From NCBI GenBank assembly GCA_023426765.1, contig JAEZBW010000024.1, forward strand, positions 1 through 9,062: 9,062 nt of DNA. The letters are read 5' to 3'. The translations under genes and the position numbers were made by a program. Shown here one piece after another: positions 1-5,662 of this stretch (position 1 is its first letter; each line of letters starts with the position of its first letter). A model generated the notes under the pieces. The model had not been told where the DNA came from. It was given only the letters and a program-made list of their open reading frames with translations, and ran no database searches. The DNA is from Bacillota bacterium (GTDB lineage Bacteria > Bacillota > Clostridia > DSM-8532).

Positions 1-47
1 ATCATACACACTGAGTTTCAGCGCCTCTGTACAGTAATTTTCCCTGC

Positions 48-1046
48 TTATTGTGCCGACGGCGTTCCATTCGGCTTATCCTGCCGGTACAGATCCTTGA
101 TGATGTTTTCAATCTCCAGGCTGTCGATGGACATATCGTTGATGATGGACTCCTCGTTCAGCCTTTTAATAAACTCATTCAGCTTTAATACGGAAAGATC
201 CAGCTCCAGATCCACATCACGATCGGAAAGCTGCTTGCGGATGAAAATCCCCGGCTGATCCAATGAAGGAAGCGATTTGCGCGTAGTTACATGCACCGTC
301 TTTTTTTCGCCCAGGTTTGTGCGCAGCTTATCCATCGTATTGTCAAACACGATTTCACCATGATTGACGACAATGACGCGCTTTGCCAGGTGTTCCACAT
401 CCTCCAGGTCGTGGGTGGTTAAAATGAAGGTGGTTCCCCGTTTATTCTGTTCCAGGATAAATTCCCGTATCTTGTCCTTGGCGATCACATCCAGACCGAT
501 GGTGGGTTCGTCCAGAAATACGATCTTCGGTCGGTGCAGCATGGCCATAATAAACTCACATTTCATCCGCTCGCCCAATGAAAGCTGTCTTGTGGGCTTT
601 CGGACAATACTTTCCAGCTCCAGCATTTCAATCATTTCATTCATGGTTTTTTTAAAGGCCTGATCCGGGATATTATAGATGGACTGGTTCAGGAAAAAAG
701 AGTCCAGCGGGGGAATATCAAACAGAAGCTGTGATTTCTGACCGAACACCGCCCCAATGTTCGCCACATATTTCCTTCGATCCTTCCATGGAACATAGCC
801 CATGATTTCAACCGCGCCGGAGGTGGGATACAGGATACCCGTTAAAATCTTCAGCGTAGTGGACTTGCCTGCTCCGTTGGGCCCTAAAAAACCGATCAGT
901 TCGCCTTCACCGATTTCAAAGGATACCGCTTTCAGCGCTTCAACAATTTTCTTTTTTCGAATGACTAAGCTCTTCAGGGCTTCCCTGAAAGTGCCCCCTC
1001 GTTCATAGGATGTATAGGTTTTTGTCAGCTTGTCAACTTTTATCAT
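48..1046 (-). CDS. ABC-2 exporter ATP-binding protein
   Basis: This is the nucleotide-binding subunit that would power the two permeases encoded just before it (332 residues). Visible motifs are Walker A GPNGAGKST (residues 55-63), the Q-loop Gln in VFGQKSQ (about 103), a signature LSLGE (155-159, a variant of LSGGQ), Walker B IVFLDE with catalytic Glu180, the D-loop GLD, and the switch His212 in TTHD. An N-terminal extension of about 30 residues and a C-terminal regulatory tail of about 90 residues after the ATPase core fit the DrrA/NatA-like family that pairs with PF06182 permeases (COG4586 type). The ATG at 1046 follows GGAGTAAGGA at a sensible spacing. It is the last gene of the operon, 58 bp after the second permease. 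No terminator is visible in the 47 bp left after the TAA. The substrate is unknown; drug or lipid export is an inference from the family. Confidence 0.93.
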   Translation of the reverse strand: MIKVDKLTKTYTSYERGGTFREALKSLVIRKKKIVEALKAVSFEIGEGELIGFLGPNGAGKSTTLKILTGILYPTSGAVEIMGYVPWKDRRKYVANIGAVFGQKSQLLFDIPPLDSFFLNQSIYNIPDQAFKKTMNEMIEMLELESIVRKPTRQLSLGERMKCEFIMAMLHRPKIVFLDEPTIGLDVIAKDKIREFILEQNKRGTTFILTTHDLEDVEHLAKRVIVVNHGEIVFDNTMDKLRTNLGEKKTVHVTTRKSLPSLDQPGIFIRKQLSDRDVDLELDLSVLKLNEFIKRLNEESIINDMSIDSLEIENIIKDLYRQDKPNGTPSAQ

Positions 1047-1104
1047 ATCGATTCCTTACTCCGCTCTTGCGGTAATGATTTTAATGAATGTCCCGTGTCG
1101 GATA

Positions 1105-1944
1105 TCATCCGCCTGCGCTGGTATAGTTCCGCACCATTCTATTGTAGAACCACAGCCCTACAATCAGGAATACAACGGCGCATAAAACAGCGCCCAGCGC
1201 ACCCGTCACCGGTTTTCCCAAAAGCGCCGACGCAGGGAATGAGCCCAGCAGGCTGATGGGTAGGATCCAGGTAATAATGGATTGGAACATCTTCGAAAAG
1301 ATTGATCTGGGATAAAGGCCGAAATCCATCATCGTCATAAAGATTTCATAAATCCGGTAGTTTCCAATCCACACAATGCCAAGACCGGACATAAAAAGGC
1401 CAAAGGCAAACATCGTGATCAAAGAAAACACAAACAAAAACAGGAAAGACACCCAATTAACAAGCGGCAGCGCCGGTACCCGCTTCAACGCATACAGGAA
1501 CAGCAGCGTCCCGCCTATCAGCTTTCCAAGGTCTTCACTGTCAAAGGCCGTTATAATGGACATTTGCAGAATAGACCGTGGCTTTATCAGCAGCAGATCG
1601 TAGGTTCCTTCCTGAACCCTGCTGATGGTATTCCAGACCATGCCCATGTAAAAGGGAAACGCAATTCCCCTTGAAAGCAGGAAAACCCCCTGCAACAGCA
1701 GGACCTCATGTTGCTGCCAGCCCGGAAAGGATGCCCCGTTGTGATAAATCAGCAGCGTGATAAGGGGGCCGAACAACTCCACAATCATCATGATGAGCAT
1801 GCTCATGATAAAATCCCCACGGTAGGCCATTCTTGAAGCCAACGCAGTTTTCATGCCGTGCAGGTATATTTTAAACCACTGGAAAAACCGATTTGTTTTT
1901 GTCTGCTGCACATCAGCCGATGGCAGATCTATTGTACTTGCCAT
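1105..1944 (-). CDS. ABC-2 type permease, second subunit (PF06182-like)
   Basis: This integral membrane protein of 279 residues would form half of the transmembrane channel of the ABC exporter. After a short polar N-terminus (about 25 residues) it shows about six hydrophobic stretches, for example MLIMMIVELFGPLITLLIY and FLFLFVFSLITMFAFGLFM, which is the layout of ABC-2 permeases of the DUF990/PF06182 group. The segment around residues 105-130 (GTYDLLLIKPRS) is the cytoplasmic loop typical of this group. The ATG at 1944 is preceded by GGAGGTGA, which begins just past the stop of the preceding gene (13-bp gap), so translation of the two permeases is probably coordinated. The two permeases differ in sequence but have equal length, as expected of a heterodimeric channel. 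The family assignment is from recognition; the substrate is not visible. Confidence 0.88.
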   Translation of the reverse strand: MASTIDLPSADVQQTKTNRFFQWFKIYLHGMKTALASRMAYRGDFIMSMLIMMIVELFGPLITLLIYHNGASFPGWQQHEVLLLQGVFLLSRGIAFPFYMGMVWNTISRVQEGTYDLLLIKPRSILQMSIITAFDSEDLGKLIGGTLLFLYALKRVPALPLVNWVSFLFLFVFSLITMFAFGLFMSGLGIVWIGNYRIYEIFMTMMDFGLYPRSIFSKMFQSIITWILPISLLGSFPASALLGKPVTGALGAVLCAVVFLIVGLWFYNRMVRNYTSAGG

Positions 1945-1957
1945 GCGCTCACCTCCA

Positions 1958-2791
1958 TCATGCGCCTACCCCGGTGAAGCGTTTAGTTCCAAAATACCAC
2001 ACCAGTCTGTTTAATAAAAAGGTCACCAGCACCATTAAAGCCTGCAGGCCCACCACCTGCGGGATGGACATGGTGATGCCGGCCAGCTCATAACTACCCA
2101 TAAATACTCTTGCCGGTACATAGGATATAAACTGGAATGGCAGAACAAACAGAACCTTCTGTATCCCTGCAGGAAACAACGTCAGCGGCAGGAACATTCC
2201 CGAGCAGACATCCTTGAAGACCAGTACTGCCCGGCGGACACCATCAGTTCTAACCAGCCAGAACGCAATTGTGCCTATGGTATAGTTGATCAGGAAACCG
2301 AGCAAAAAGCTGAGCGCCACAGAGATAACCGCCCACACGGGCATTACGGGAACCGGCTTTATCCCGAACAGCAGATAGAAGCCGAGAATAGGAACCATCT
2401 CCACCCAGAATGCCAGAATCCGGTGCCCCACCTTCTCGAAGAAGGCATAATACAGATGGGAAACCGGCCTCAGCTGAAAGGTGATGAATTTTCCGGTCTG
2501 GATGAGCCTCTGCAGCGTTCCGTCGGCATTATCCCAGTTCAGAAAGCCCAGCAGGGATGAAACAGCAAAATAGTACAGCATGGTATCCAGCGTAAAGCCT
2601 GAAACCGTGTCATGTGCTTGAAAAACCGCCTGCCAGATGAAATATTGCACTAAAAAATAAACAGGCTGGGTAATTAATGAAACCGCCATATTGCTTCTAA
2701 ACGCGAAGTTTTCCTTATAAGTGGCCTGAACAACCGCTTTAAACAGCGGCTGCGCTTTTTTCATGATTGGTTTTTCATGAACTGCCTGCAC
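1958..2791 (-). CDS. ABC-2 type permease, first subunit (PF06182-like)
   Basis: This is the first gene of the exporter operon (277 residues) and the partner of the permease that follows. Its layout is the same: a polar N-terminus of about 30 residues, then about six membrane segments (for example VEMVPILGFYLLFGI and WAVISVALSFLLGFLINY) and the loop LQRLIQTGKFITFQLRP, matching the KPRS-containing loop of its partner. I chose the GTG at 2791 because AAGGGGGA lies 7 nt upstream. An internal ATG at 2764 (MKKAQPLF) is the alternative. It has no ribosome site of its own, but its ATG overlaps the TGA of an 18-codon out-of-frame ORF (2761-2817), so coupled initiation is possible. The gene lies behind a long leader with a terminator, so its expression is probably controlled by attenuation. 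Confidence 0.87.
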   Translation of the reverse strand: MQAVHEKPIMKKAQPLFKAVVQATYKENFAFRSNMAVSLITQPVYFLVQYFIWQAVFQAHDTVSGFTLDTMLYYFAVSSLLGFLNWDNADGTLQRLIQTGKFITFQLRPVSHLYYAFFEKVGHRILAFWVEMVPILGFYLLFGIKPVPVMPVWAVISVALSFLLGFLINYTIGTIAFWLVRTDGVRRAVLVFKDVCSGMFLPLTLFPAGIQKVLFVLPFQFISYVPARVFMGSYELAGITMSIPQVVGLQALMVLVTFLLNRLVWYFGTKRFTGVGA

Positions 2792-2880
2792 AGTCTTTCC
2801 CCCTTGAAGTACTTCATGTAATGTTTTTCTGTAAGCCAGAGGATTTTAGTTCCGTCCACGGATTCCTTGCTGCATTCATT

Positions 2881-2912
2881 AAAAAAGACCGGAGCCTGAA
2901 ACTCCGATCTTT
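2881..2912 (-). terminator. Intrinsic terminator inside the ABC operon leader
   Basis: The minus-strand RNA folds AAAGATCGGAG (2912-2902) with CTCCGGTCTTT (2894-2884): 11 pairs, one of them G-U, with a 7-nt loop, followed directly by a run of six T (2886-2881, partly in the stem). It lies about 120 nt after the predicted start site and about 90 nt before the permease start, so it would stop transcription before the operon unless disrupted. Confidence 0.82.
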
Positions 2913-2939
2913 ATCATCACATAAACACAGAAATCAGGT

Positions 2940-3002
2940 TTACCGCTTTACCGGAGCAAATAAAAGATTTTTAGTTTCATTGTATGCGCTTTTTGTTTTC
3001 AA
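2940..3002 (-). CDS. Possible 20-residue leader peptide (upstream ORF)
   Basis: A short ORF in the ABC leader starts with TTG at 3002, ends with TAA at 2940 and would encode MKTKSAYNETKNLLFAPVKR. A ribosome site, GAGGAG (3017-3012), lies 9 nt upstream. Its codons 16-18 (GCT CCG GTA) are the strand shared by the long leader stem and the proposed antiterminator, and its ribosome site is the other strand of that stem. Translation would therefore directly influence folding. A ribosome stalled in the early codons would free the antiterminator strand, while one that reached the stop would cover it. The peptide resembles nothing I can name. A second frame, ATG at 3021 giving 14 codons, has a ribosome site too close to the predicted transcript start. 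Chance occurrence of such a short ORF is possible. Confidence 0.45.
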   Translation of the reverse strand: MKTKSAYNETKNLLFAPVKR

Positions 3003-3038
3003 CTTTCTCTGCTCCTCTCATTCAGTGATTTCTCTCCA

Positions 3039-3067
3039 ATTATATTGGTTTTTTGAGAAAGGATCAA
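3039..3067 (-). promoter_or_regulatory. Sigma-A promoter of the ABC operon
   Basis: The -35 TTGATC (3067-3062) and a perfect -10 TATAAT (3044-3039) are separated by 17 nt. The expected start site is near 3032, exactly where the closing helix of the leader begins. The flanking DNA is AT-rich. Confidence 0.78.
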
Positions 3068-3110
3068 TATGGTTTTCAATTATAATTAATCTGTGCAAAC
3101 CCTTTTAAAG

Positions 3111-3148
3111 TTACAGGTCAGAAGGTTATATAACCTTCTGACCTGTAA
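3111..3148 (-). terminator. Perfect 38-bp palindrome, probable fprA terminator
   Basis: The arms TTACAGGTCAGAAGGTTA (3111-3128) and 3131-3148 are exact reverse complements around a central TA. The palindrome lies 42 bp beyond the fprA stop and before the ABC promoter. In the minus-strand RNA the hairpin is followed by CTTTAAAAGGG, which is only a weak U-tract, so termination is likely but not certain. It also sits between two units that appear to be separately regulated. Confidence 0.6.
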
Positions 3149-3190
3149 TTGTTCGGAAACGTATGCGTAAATCTTCTTTGCGGTTCGTTC

Positions 3191-4372
3191 TCAGGTAAGG
3201 CTTTTTGCAAATTCCTCGCCAAACTGAATGCACTTATCAAAGTCATCCTGGGTGGGTTGGTATTTGTACGATAACGGCTCCAATTCCACCTGTAATCCGG
3301 CGTCCTTCAGCCCTTCGGAAAGATGCTTTGGTGCTTCTCCGCTCCATCCGTAGCTTCCAAATGCAGCACCTTTTTTACCCTTGTATTTATGGCCTTTGAT
3401 TTCATCTACAATTCCGGAAAGGGAACGCAGGTAACTGTTATTCACCGTACAGCTGCCCAAAATAATCCCTTTCGAACGGAACAGCTCGGTAAGGATATCC
3501 GATACATCAGCGGTGGCACTGTTATACATCTTGCAGCGTCCCCCTGCATTTTCAATCCCTTTTGCAATAGCCTCGGCCATCTTTTTGGTCGCATTATACA
3601 TTGTGTCATAAACAATGGTGACAAAGCCTTCATCATATTGATTGGACCAAAGGTCATACTTTTCCACAATCTGCATCGGGTTCTTCCGCCAAATCACGCC
3701 ATGACTGGGGGCTATCATTTCGACCGGGAGGTTCAGGGCCTTCACCTCCGCAACCTTTTTGCGGATCAGCGGAGCAAACGGAGTCAGGATATTGGCAAAA
3801 TATTTGAAGGCTTCCTGGTAAACCTCACATTCATCCGACTCGTCCTGGAAAATACTCTTTCCACAGAAATGCTGGCCGAAAGCGTCGTTCGACAGCAGTA
3901 CGTTAGCGCCGGTCACATAGGTCATCATGCTGTCCGGCCAGTGTATCATCGTCATGTCGACAAAGATCAGATCAGACTTCCCGATATTGATTTTATCCCC
4001 TGTCTTCACCGGTACGAAATTCCAGTCCTTATGAAAGTGTGCTTTAATGATTTCCACACCTTTTTTTGAGCAATAGATCGGCACGTTCGGAATTTGTTCC
4101 ATCAAAGCGCCAAGGCTGCCTCCATGATCGGGCTCGTTATGATTGATAACAATACCGTCAATATTTGCGATGCCCACTTCTTTCTCCAGGATATCGAGAA
4201 ATTCGTTCTGATAGGGCGTCCATACCGTATCGACGAGAATGGTTTTCTCATCCCGAATCAAATAGGTGTTATAGGTGGAACCGCGGTGCGTGGACAGCTC
4301 ATGCCCGTGAAATCTTCTTAAATCCCAATCTCTTAAGCCCAGCCAGTATATGTTGTCTTTCACCTGTATCAT
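3191..4372 (-). CDS. fprA: Flavodiiron protein (A-type flavoprotein), O2/NO reductase
   Basis: This soluble enzyme reduces O2 to water or NO to N2O and protects anaerobes from oxidative or nitrosative stress, with electrons from rubredoxin or a similar carrier. At 393 residues it has the normal two-domain length: a metallo-beta-lactamase-like domain (about 1-245) and a flavodoxin domain with FMN-binding loop YDTMYNATKKMA (255-266). All seven diiron-site residues are visible: H78, E80, D82 and H83 in NHNEPDH, H144 in IHWPDS, D163 in NDAF and H224 in PSHGVIW. No fused rubredoxin domain is present. GGAGG lies 10 nt before the ATG at 4372; an in-frame TTG at 4375 is 7 nt from GGAGG and could add one residue. 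The gene stands alone, with its own promoter carrying a palindromic operator-like site. Confidence 0.95.
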   Translation of the reverse strand: MIQVKDNIYWLGLRDWDLRRFHGHELSTHRGSTYNTYLIRDEKTILVDTVWTPYQNEFLDILEKEVGIANIDGIVINHNEPDHGGSLGALMEQIPNVPIYCSKKGVEIIKAHFHKDWNFVPVKTGDKINIGKSDLIFVDMTMIHWPDSMMTYVTGANVLLSNDAFGQHFCGKSIFQDESDECEVYQEAFKYFANILTPFAPLIRKKVAEVKALNLPVEMIAPSHGVIWRKNPMQIVEKYDLWSNQYDEGFVTIVYDTMYNATKKMAEAIAKGIENAGGRCKMYNSATADVSDILTELFRSKGIILGSCTVNNSYLRSLSGIVDEIKGHKYKGKKGAAFGSYGWSGEAPKHLSEGLKDAGLQVELEPLSYKYQPTQDDFDKCIQFGEEFAKSLT

Positions 4373-4440
4373 CAATCATCATCCTCCTTTTTTTTCAACC
4401 AAATGAAGGTTCTTTTGATTATGTATTCCCATACTAATCC

Positions 4441-4469
4441 ATTATAACAACAGAAGCGATTGCATGCAA
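4441..4469 (-). promoter_or_regulatory. Promoter of fprA
   Basis: The -10 TATAAT (4446-4441) is perfect and a weak -35 TTGCAT (4469-4464) lies 17 nt upstream. The weak -35 sits within a palindrome, as expected of a regulated promoter. Transcription would start near 4434, giving a short 5' UTR of about 60 nt with the GGAGG site. Confidence 0.65.
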
Positions 4470-4473
4470 TCGC
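4456..4473. promoter_or_regulatory. 18-bp perfect palindrome, candidate fprA operator
   Basis: GCGATTGCATGCAATCGC is an exact palindrome that covers the fprA -35 hexamer and part of the spacer. A repressor bound here would block RNA polymerase. The TTGC-N2-GCAA core looks like sites used by MarR-family dimers, but which regulator binds it is inference. Confidence 0.55.
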
Positions 4474-4493
4474 AACACACCGTTATTGCAAAA

Positions 4494-4519
4494 GAAGGTT
4501 TTGCTTTAGTAAAACCTTC
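4494..4519. repeat. Hairpin with 9-bp perfect arms
   Basis: GAAGGTTTT (4494-4502) and AAAACCTTC (4511-4519) are exact reverse complements around an 8-nt loop. Read on the minus strand it is followed by TTTTGC, a weak terminator-like tail, just upstream of the fprA promoter. The arm sequence GAAGGTT/AACCTTC is also the inner part of the 38-bp palindrome on the other side of fprA. Confidence 0.55.
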
Positions 4520-4528
4520 ACACCGCAA

Positions 4529-4561
4529 CAAGGTTCTTGCCGCCAGAGCGGCAAGGTTCTT
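4529..4561. repeat. GC-rich hairpin flanked by 10-bp direct repeats
   Basis: TTGCCGC (4537-4543) pairs perfectly with GCGGCAA (4548-4554) across a four-base loop. The hairpin is flanked by exact direct repeats CAAGGTTCTT at 4529-4538 and 4552-4561. A further AAGGTTCTT lies at 4406-4414, inside the fprA 5' UTR. The role is unknown. Confidence 0.55.
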
Positions 4562-4656
4562 ATATCGAGGCAAAGTTATTTTTTTTGCATGATAATGGTA
4601 AATCATGCATGCTAAGCGATAAATATGGTATTGGGTTCATTTAGGCCTCGATATAA
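4560..4656. repeat. 97-bp element bounded by 12-bp inverted repeats
   Basis: TTATATCGAGGC (4560-4571) and GCCTCGATATAA (4645-4656) are perfect inverted repeats enclosing 73 AT-rich bases, which include a T run and a smaller hairpin GCATGAT/ATCATGC (4587-4593 with 4602-4608). It contains no coding sequence. It could be a small non-autonomous element (no target duplication is evident) or the folded core of an RNA. Confidence 0.5.
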
Positions 4657-4714
4657 AACAATGTCCGATGAATTGCCAGTCCCCAACTTTTCCAGAACCA
4701 CCATGTACCCGGAG

Positions 4715-4857
4715 GAGATGCTTCGCTACGCTCAGGATAACTACTGCGTTGAGAAAGACAGAAACCGAAATGATGGTAACACTTTCATAACAATGACGGA
4801 CTCGCTTTTATTAATCGTGGTGCACATTGGTACGTGGAGATCCTGAGCGAAGTAAAG
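4715..4857. repeat. Intergenic region with REP-like CTCAGGA / TCCTGAG arms
   Basis: CTTCGCTACGCTCAGGA (4721-4737) and TCCTGAGCGAAGTAAAG (4841-4857) form an imperfect inverted pair (14 of 17 matches) 103 bp apart. From general knowledge, CTTCGCT-CGCTCAGGATGAC-type sequences recur as intergenic repeats in many bacterial genomes and give spurious LRYAQD peptides. The region has no credible gene; this is my reading of 4657-4873. Confidence 0.45.
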
Positions 4858-4863
4858 AAAATC

Positions 4864-4910
4864 ACAAAACAGAAAGAGCTGAAACGGAGGGAGTTCCCGC
4901 TTCAGCTCTT
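4864..4910 (-). terminator. Terminator of hsp20
   Basis: The minus-strand RNA folds AAGAGCTGAAGCGG (from 4910) with CCGTTTCAGCTCTT (ending at 4874), a strong stem with one G-U pair, followed by TCTGTTTTGTG. It lies about 50 bp after the hsp20 stop. A second small GC-rich hairpin (GGCCC/GGGCC, 4922-4936) lies between the gene and this stem. Confidence 0.7.
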
Positions 4911-4961
4911 CCAATATTTCAAGGCCCGTTAGGGGCCGGGCAGTCTGTGCTGCCGGCTGCT

Positions 4962-5408
4962 TTACTGAACATCGATTTTTATGCCCTGCTTCCTGACCGG
5001 TTTTACTTTCGGCACAGTCAGCGATAGAATGCCGTCCTTGTACGAGGCTTTAATTTCATCCTCTTTTACGTCATCCACGTAGAAGCATCTCTTGTAGCTG
5101 CCATAGGACCTTTCTCTTCTGACATATTTTTCATTTTCTTCATTGACTTCGTTATTGCGTTCAACTGAAATGGTCAGATATCCATCGTTCAGGTCGATCT
5201 GGATATCTTTTTTGTCGACCCCCGGAAGCTCCGCATCGATCAGCCATTCATTTTCGGTTTCACGAATGTCAGCCCTTACAGGAGAATTTCCCCAAAGTGT
5301 GAAAAAGGAATCATTGAAAAAATCATCAAAGAATCTGTCAAAACCCCAGGAATCATTTTTCCTTGTCAATCCTTCATTTCTTCTGGAAAACGGTACTAAA
5401 CTAAACAT
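4962..5408 (-). CDS. hsp20: Small heat-shock protein, Hsp20 / Hsp18-like
   Basis: This ATP-independent chaperone holds unfolding proteins as large cytoplasmic oligomers (148 residues). The N-terminus MFSLVPFSRRN closely resembles clostridial Hsp18. The alpha-crystallin domain spans about residues 38-135 and includes ELPGVDKKDI, the RRERSYG segment and the conserved YKDGILSLTVPK motif. The C-terminal I-X-I anchor is present as IKI. I placed the start at ATG 5408, not at an upstream in-frame start at 5453, because GGAGGTG lies 8 nt before it and family members begin there. The gene is monocistronic. Two CtsR boxes bracket its promoter and a terminator follows, so it is probably heat-induced by relief of CtsR repression. 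Confidence 0.95.
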   Translation of the reverse strand: MFSLVPFSRRNEGLTRKNDSWGFDRFFDDFFNDSFFTLWGNSPVRADIRETENEWLIDAELPGVDKKDIQIDLNDGYLTISVERNNEVNEENEKYVRRERSYGSYKRCFYVDDVKEDEIKASYKDGILSLTVPKVKPVRKQGIKIDVQ

Positions 5409-5460
5409 GAACAACACCTCCGTAATAAATCTTATCATTGTTTCAACTTTCAATTCTCAC

Positions 5461-5477
5461 TTTGACTATCTTTGACC
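5461..5477 (-). promoter_or_regulatory. CtsR operator, downstream box
   Basis: GGTCAAAGATAGTCAAA matches the CtsR heptad repeat (RGTCAAA-NAN-RGTCAAA) at every defined position. It lies at about +4 to +20 of the predicted hsp20 transcript, where bound repressor would block initiation. Confidence 0.85.
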
Positions 5478-5487
5478 TTATGTCATC

Positions 5488-5516
5488 ATTTTAAAATATT
5501 CTATGCGAAAGTTCAA
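5488..5516 (-). promoter_or_regulatory. Sigma-A promoter of hsp20
   Basis: The -35 TTGAAC (5516-5511) and -10 TAAAAT (5493-5488) are separated by 17 nt. The start is expected near 5481. The 5' UTR is about 70 nt and contains the GGAGGTG ribosome site. CtsR boxes lie on both sides. Confidence 0.7.
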
Positions 5517-5524
5517 ATTCTGTT

Positions 5525-5541
5525 CTTGACTATCTTTGACC
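5525..5541 (-). promoter_or_regulatory. CtsR operator, upstream box
   Basis: GGTCAAAGATAGTCAAG matches the CtsR consensus except for the last base. It ends 8 bp upstream of the -35. It is almost identical to the downstream box, 64 bp apart (about six helical turns), so the two sites face the same side of the DNA. From 5542 to 5662 I see no further feature. Confidence 0.75.
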
Positions 5542-5662
5542 TTTAAGACACAGGAAAGCCGACCTGGTAGAAATAACTCGCTCTTTCTCGTGATTTCTTG
5601 TAATTTTGAGATTTTTGATTGATTCGTGAAAAAGTCAATTTCGTTTCAGTAAATTCTTCATG

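Larger units (their letters stand above)
2792..3033 (-). promoter_or_regulatory. Structured leader RNA / candidate attenuator of the ABC operon
   Basis: This leader of about 240 nt separates a strong promoter from the first permease gene. Seen directly: (a) a closing helix of 8 perfect pairs, AGAAATCA (3033-3026) with TGATTTCT (2936-2929); (b) inside it a long stem, GGAGCAGAGAAAG (3015-3003) with 2965-2953, 12 of 13 pairs counting G-U; (c) an intrinsic terminator at 2912-2881; (d) GCTCCGGT (2957-2950), which can instead pair with ATCGGAGT (2908-2901), the 5' half of the terminator, through 8 pairs including two G-U. Helices b and d compete for the same strand: b permits termination, d prevents it. 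The stem also hides the ribosome site of a small ORF. I do not recognise a named riboswitch class. The trigger (ligand, protein or stalled ribosome) is open. Confidence 0.7.

Noticed and set aside
2881..3040. TPP or SAM riboswitch in the ABC leader
   Set aside because: Fragments such as ACCTGAT and GAGAGG recall these classes, but the conserved cores and their order are absent.
2767..3108. Plus-strand open frame of 113 codons
   Set aside because: It runs antisense through the ABC leader, promoter and terminator. Its low-complexity product resembles nothing, and the minus-strand signals explain the sequence better.
3323..4069. Plus-strand open frame of 248 codons
   Set aside because: It lies wholly antisense to the flavodiiron gene, whose diiron ligands and flavodoxin motifs are intact. 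The plus-strand product shows no recognisable domain.
4625..4846. Plus-strand open frame of 73 codons containing LRYAQDN
   Set aside because: That peptide is the usual mistranslation of a REP-like intergenic repeat, and there is no good ribosome site.
5409..5453. Fifteen-residue N-terminal extension of Hsp20
   Set aside because: The strong GGAGGTG site and family alignment place the start at 5408. The extension overlaps the 5' UTR.
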